A stretch of 8,274 bases of DNA from Calditrichota bacterium (GTDB taxonomy: Bacteria > Calditrichota > Calditrichia > Calditrichales > Calditrichaceae). This document shows positions 7,443-8,274 of the stretch, piece by piece. The notes under the pieces were generated by a model that was given only the letters and a program-made list of their open reading frames with translations, was not told where the DNA came from and searched no databases. Made by a program: the position numbers and the translations under genes. Each line of letters opens with the position of its first letter. Within the stretch, counting starts at the first letter, position 1. Where the stretch lies: the NCBI GenBank assembly GCA_024278715.1, contig JAJRSN010000342.1:1-8274 (forward strand), written 5' to 3'.

Positions 7443-8096
7443 ATGCTTTTGACTAAGCTTATTGAGAATTCCGGTCATTTGTCGAAAGATCCGGTTAAGC
7501 TTCCGAAATCTTTTTACCGGAAAGCGGACGTAGCACAGGTGGCTCGGAATTTACTGGGAAAACTGCTCGTCAGTAACAGCGGCGGGCATCGGACATCCGG
7601 TTTTATCGTGGAAACCGAAGCCTACGGAGGCGTTCGTGACCGCGCCTCGCACGCCTGGAATGACAGACACACGGACAGAACTTCGATTATGTACCAACGC
7701 GGCGGCATTGCTTATGTCTATTTAATTTACGGGTTACATGCCCTGTTCAATATCGTTACAAACGCGGAAAATAAACCCGACGCCGTTCTCATCCGAGCCG
7801 TTGAACCGTTCGAGGGCATCGAATTTATGCTGCGGCGAATAAAAAAAACAAAGCTAAAACCCGACTTGACCAACGGACCCGGCAAACTCACCCGCGCGCT
7901 CGGAATCGATTTAAAGCTGAACGGTCTCTCTTTAACGGGAGATCGTATTTGGATCGAAGATCGGGGAATCCGTTTAAAAGACGAGCAAATAGCTGTCGGC
8001 AAACGAATCGGCATCGATTACGCCGGCGAAGATGCGCTGCGCCCCTGGCGGTTCTGGATTAAAGACAATCCCTTTGTAAGTAAGAAAAGCAGGTAG
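7443..8096 (+). CDS. mpg: 3-methyladenine/alkyladenine DNA glycosylase (AAG/MPG family)
   Basis: This base-excision repair enzyme flips alkylated or deaminated purines (3-methyladenine, hypoxanthine) out of DNA and cuts the base-sugar bond. From ATG 7443 it has 217 residues, close to the usual bacterial length. Aligned by motif with human AAG, the key residues are in register: catalytic water-activating Glu59 (human E125) in VETEAYGG, Tyr61 (Y127), His70 (H136) in DRASH, Tyr93 (Y159) and DNA-intercalating Tyr96 (Y162) in YVYLIYG, Asn103 (N169) and Arg118 (R182) in IRAVEP. NGPGKLTRALGID follows, then PWRFW near the C-terminus. The frame stays open upstream into the previous gene (to ATG 7302), but that extension is a Ser/Arg/Asn-rich shadow of the glycosyltransferase, and family homology starts near LPKSFY (residue 20). 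TTG 7392 is another possible start. None has a clear ribosome-binding site. The methyltransferase begins three bases after the stop. It looks like an active repair gene unrelated in function to its neighbours. Confidence 0.93.
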   Translation: MLLTKLIENSGHLSKDPVKLPKSFYRKADVAQVARNLLGKLLVSNSGGHRTSGFIVETEAYGGVRDRASHAWNDRHTDRTSIMYQRGGIAYVYLIYGLHALFNIVTNAENKPDAVLIRAVEPFEGIEFMLRRIKKTKLKPDLTNGPGKLTRALGIDLKLNGLSLTGDRIWIEDRGIRLKDEQIAVGKRIGIDYAGEDALRPWRFWIKDNPFVSKKSR

Positions 8097-8099
8097 ATT

Positions 8100-8274
8100 A
8101 TGCCGTACGATTTTCATCAAAAGCGCGACGTCTATTTTCAACATCAAAATAAAGTAACCGAAAAGTACATCATTCCCTTTATCGAGCGGCGGATGAAAAT
8201 TACTCCCGGAATGCGTGTTCTTGAAATATGGTGCGCCGAAGCGGGCGTGCTTAAAGCTTTTACGGATCGCGGCT
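8100..8274 (+). CDS. SAM-dependent methyltransferase, 3' end cut by window edge
   Basis: The 58 complete visible codons start MPYDFHQKRDVYFQHQNK, then EKYIIPFIERRMKITPGMRVLEIWCAEAGVLKAFTDRG, and run off the window. The order (aromatic/charged lead-in, a helix ending PFI, then a PGMRVLEI strand and an acidic glycine loop followed by GVLKAF) is that of class I Rossmann methyltransferases at motif I, the S-adenosylmethionine-binding loop. The usual loop in this kind of protein is LEIGCGEGG. Here the first Gly is Trp (TGG) and two more are Ala, leaving only the last Gly. A single base change (GGG to TGG) would explain the Trp. ATG 8100 lies three bases after the DNA glycosylase stop, with AGGT at 8091-8094 as ribosome-binding site, so the two are likely co-translated. 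The substrate cannot be predicted, because the part that decides it is outside the window. Confidence 0.72.
   Translation, partial: MPYDFHQKRDVYFQHQNKVTEKYIIPFIERRMKITPGMRVLEIWCAEAGVLKAFTDRG

Overview
The window reads as bacterial chromosome of about mid-40s percent GC (estimated by eye). All seven recognisable genes are on the + strand and packed tightly: one 4-base ATGA overlap, gaps of 3, 13, 15, 44 and 84 bases, and one larger gap of 188 bases. The best taxonomic pointer is the pair 'TPR protein then DUF4292-type lipoprotein', which I associate with the Bacteroidota/Calditrichota (FCB) side of the bacterial tree. The large YfhO protein fits that too. A Calditrichota-like or related uncultured FCB lineage is my inference; there is no rRNA or other phylogenetic marker here. 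The lipoprotein signal implies a Gram-negative envelope.

Layout: (1) positions 2-916, the 3' part of a TPR-repeat protein, cut by the window edge. (2) 913-1698, an outer-envelope lipoprotein of the DUF4292 type, translationally coupled to it. (3) 1714-2634, a family 2 glycosyltransferase of the polyprenyl-phosphate sugar synthase kind (DPM1/GtrB/CsbB-like) with two C-terminal membrane helices. (4) A 188-base spacer holding an imperfect inverted-repeat pair and a nested AT-rich hairpin. (5) 2823-3863, a second GT2 enzyme with C-terminal membrane helices. (6) 3877-6384, an 835-residue polytopic YfhO-family protein (GT-C type). (7) 6469-7398, a third, apparently soluble GT2 enzyme. (8) 7443-8096, an alkyladenine/3-methyladenine DNA glycosylase with its active-site residues intact. 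(9) From 8100 off the right edge, the N-terminus of a SAM-dependent methyltransferase with an unusual glycine loop.

The central part looks like a surface-glycosylation locus. The CsbB/DPM-like enzyme would make a lipid-linked monosaccharide on the cytoplasmic face. YfhO would transfer the sugar to an acceptor on the outer face. This matches the CsbB-GtcA-YfhO scheme known from Firmicutes lipoteichoic acid glycosylation, but in an apparent diderm and without a visible GtrA/GtcA flippase. The other two GT2 enzymes may build or extend the acceptor glycan. The upstream TPR/lipoprotein pair points to outer-membrane biogenesis. The DNA glycosylase looks like a housekeeping repair gene that is only co-transcribed. 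I see no CRISPR array, tRNA, rRNA, transposase, phage or defence gene. I do not claim a wholly new system; the most interesting items are the CsbB/YfhO pairing, the inverted-repeat spacer and the degenerate methyltransferase loop.
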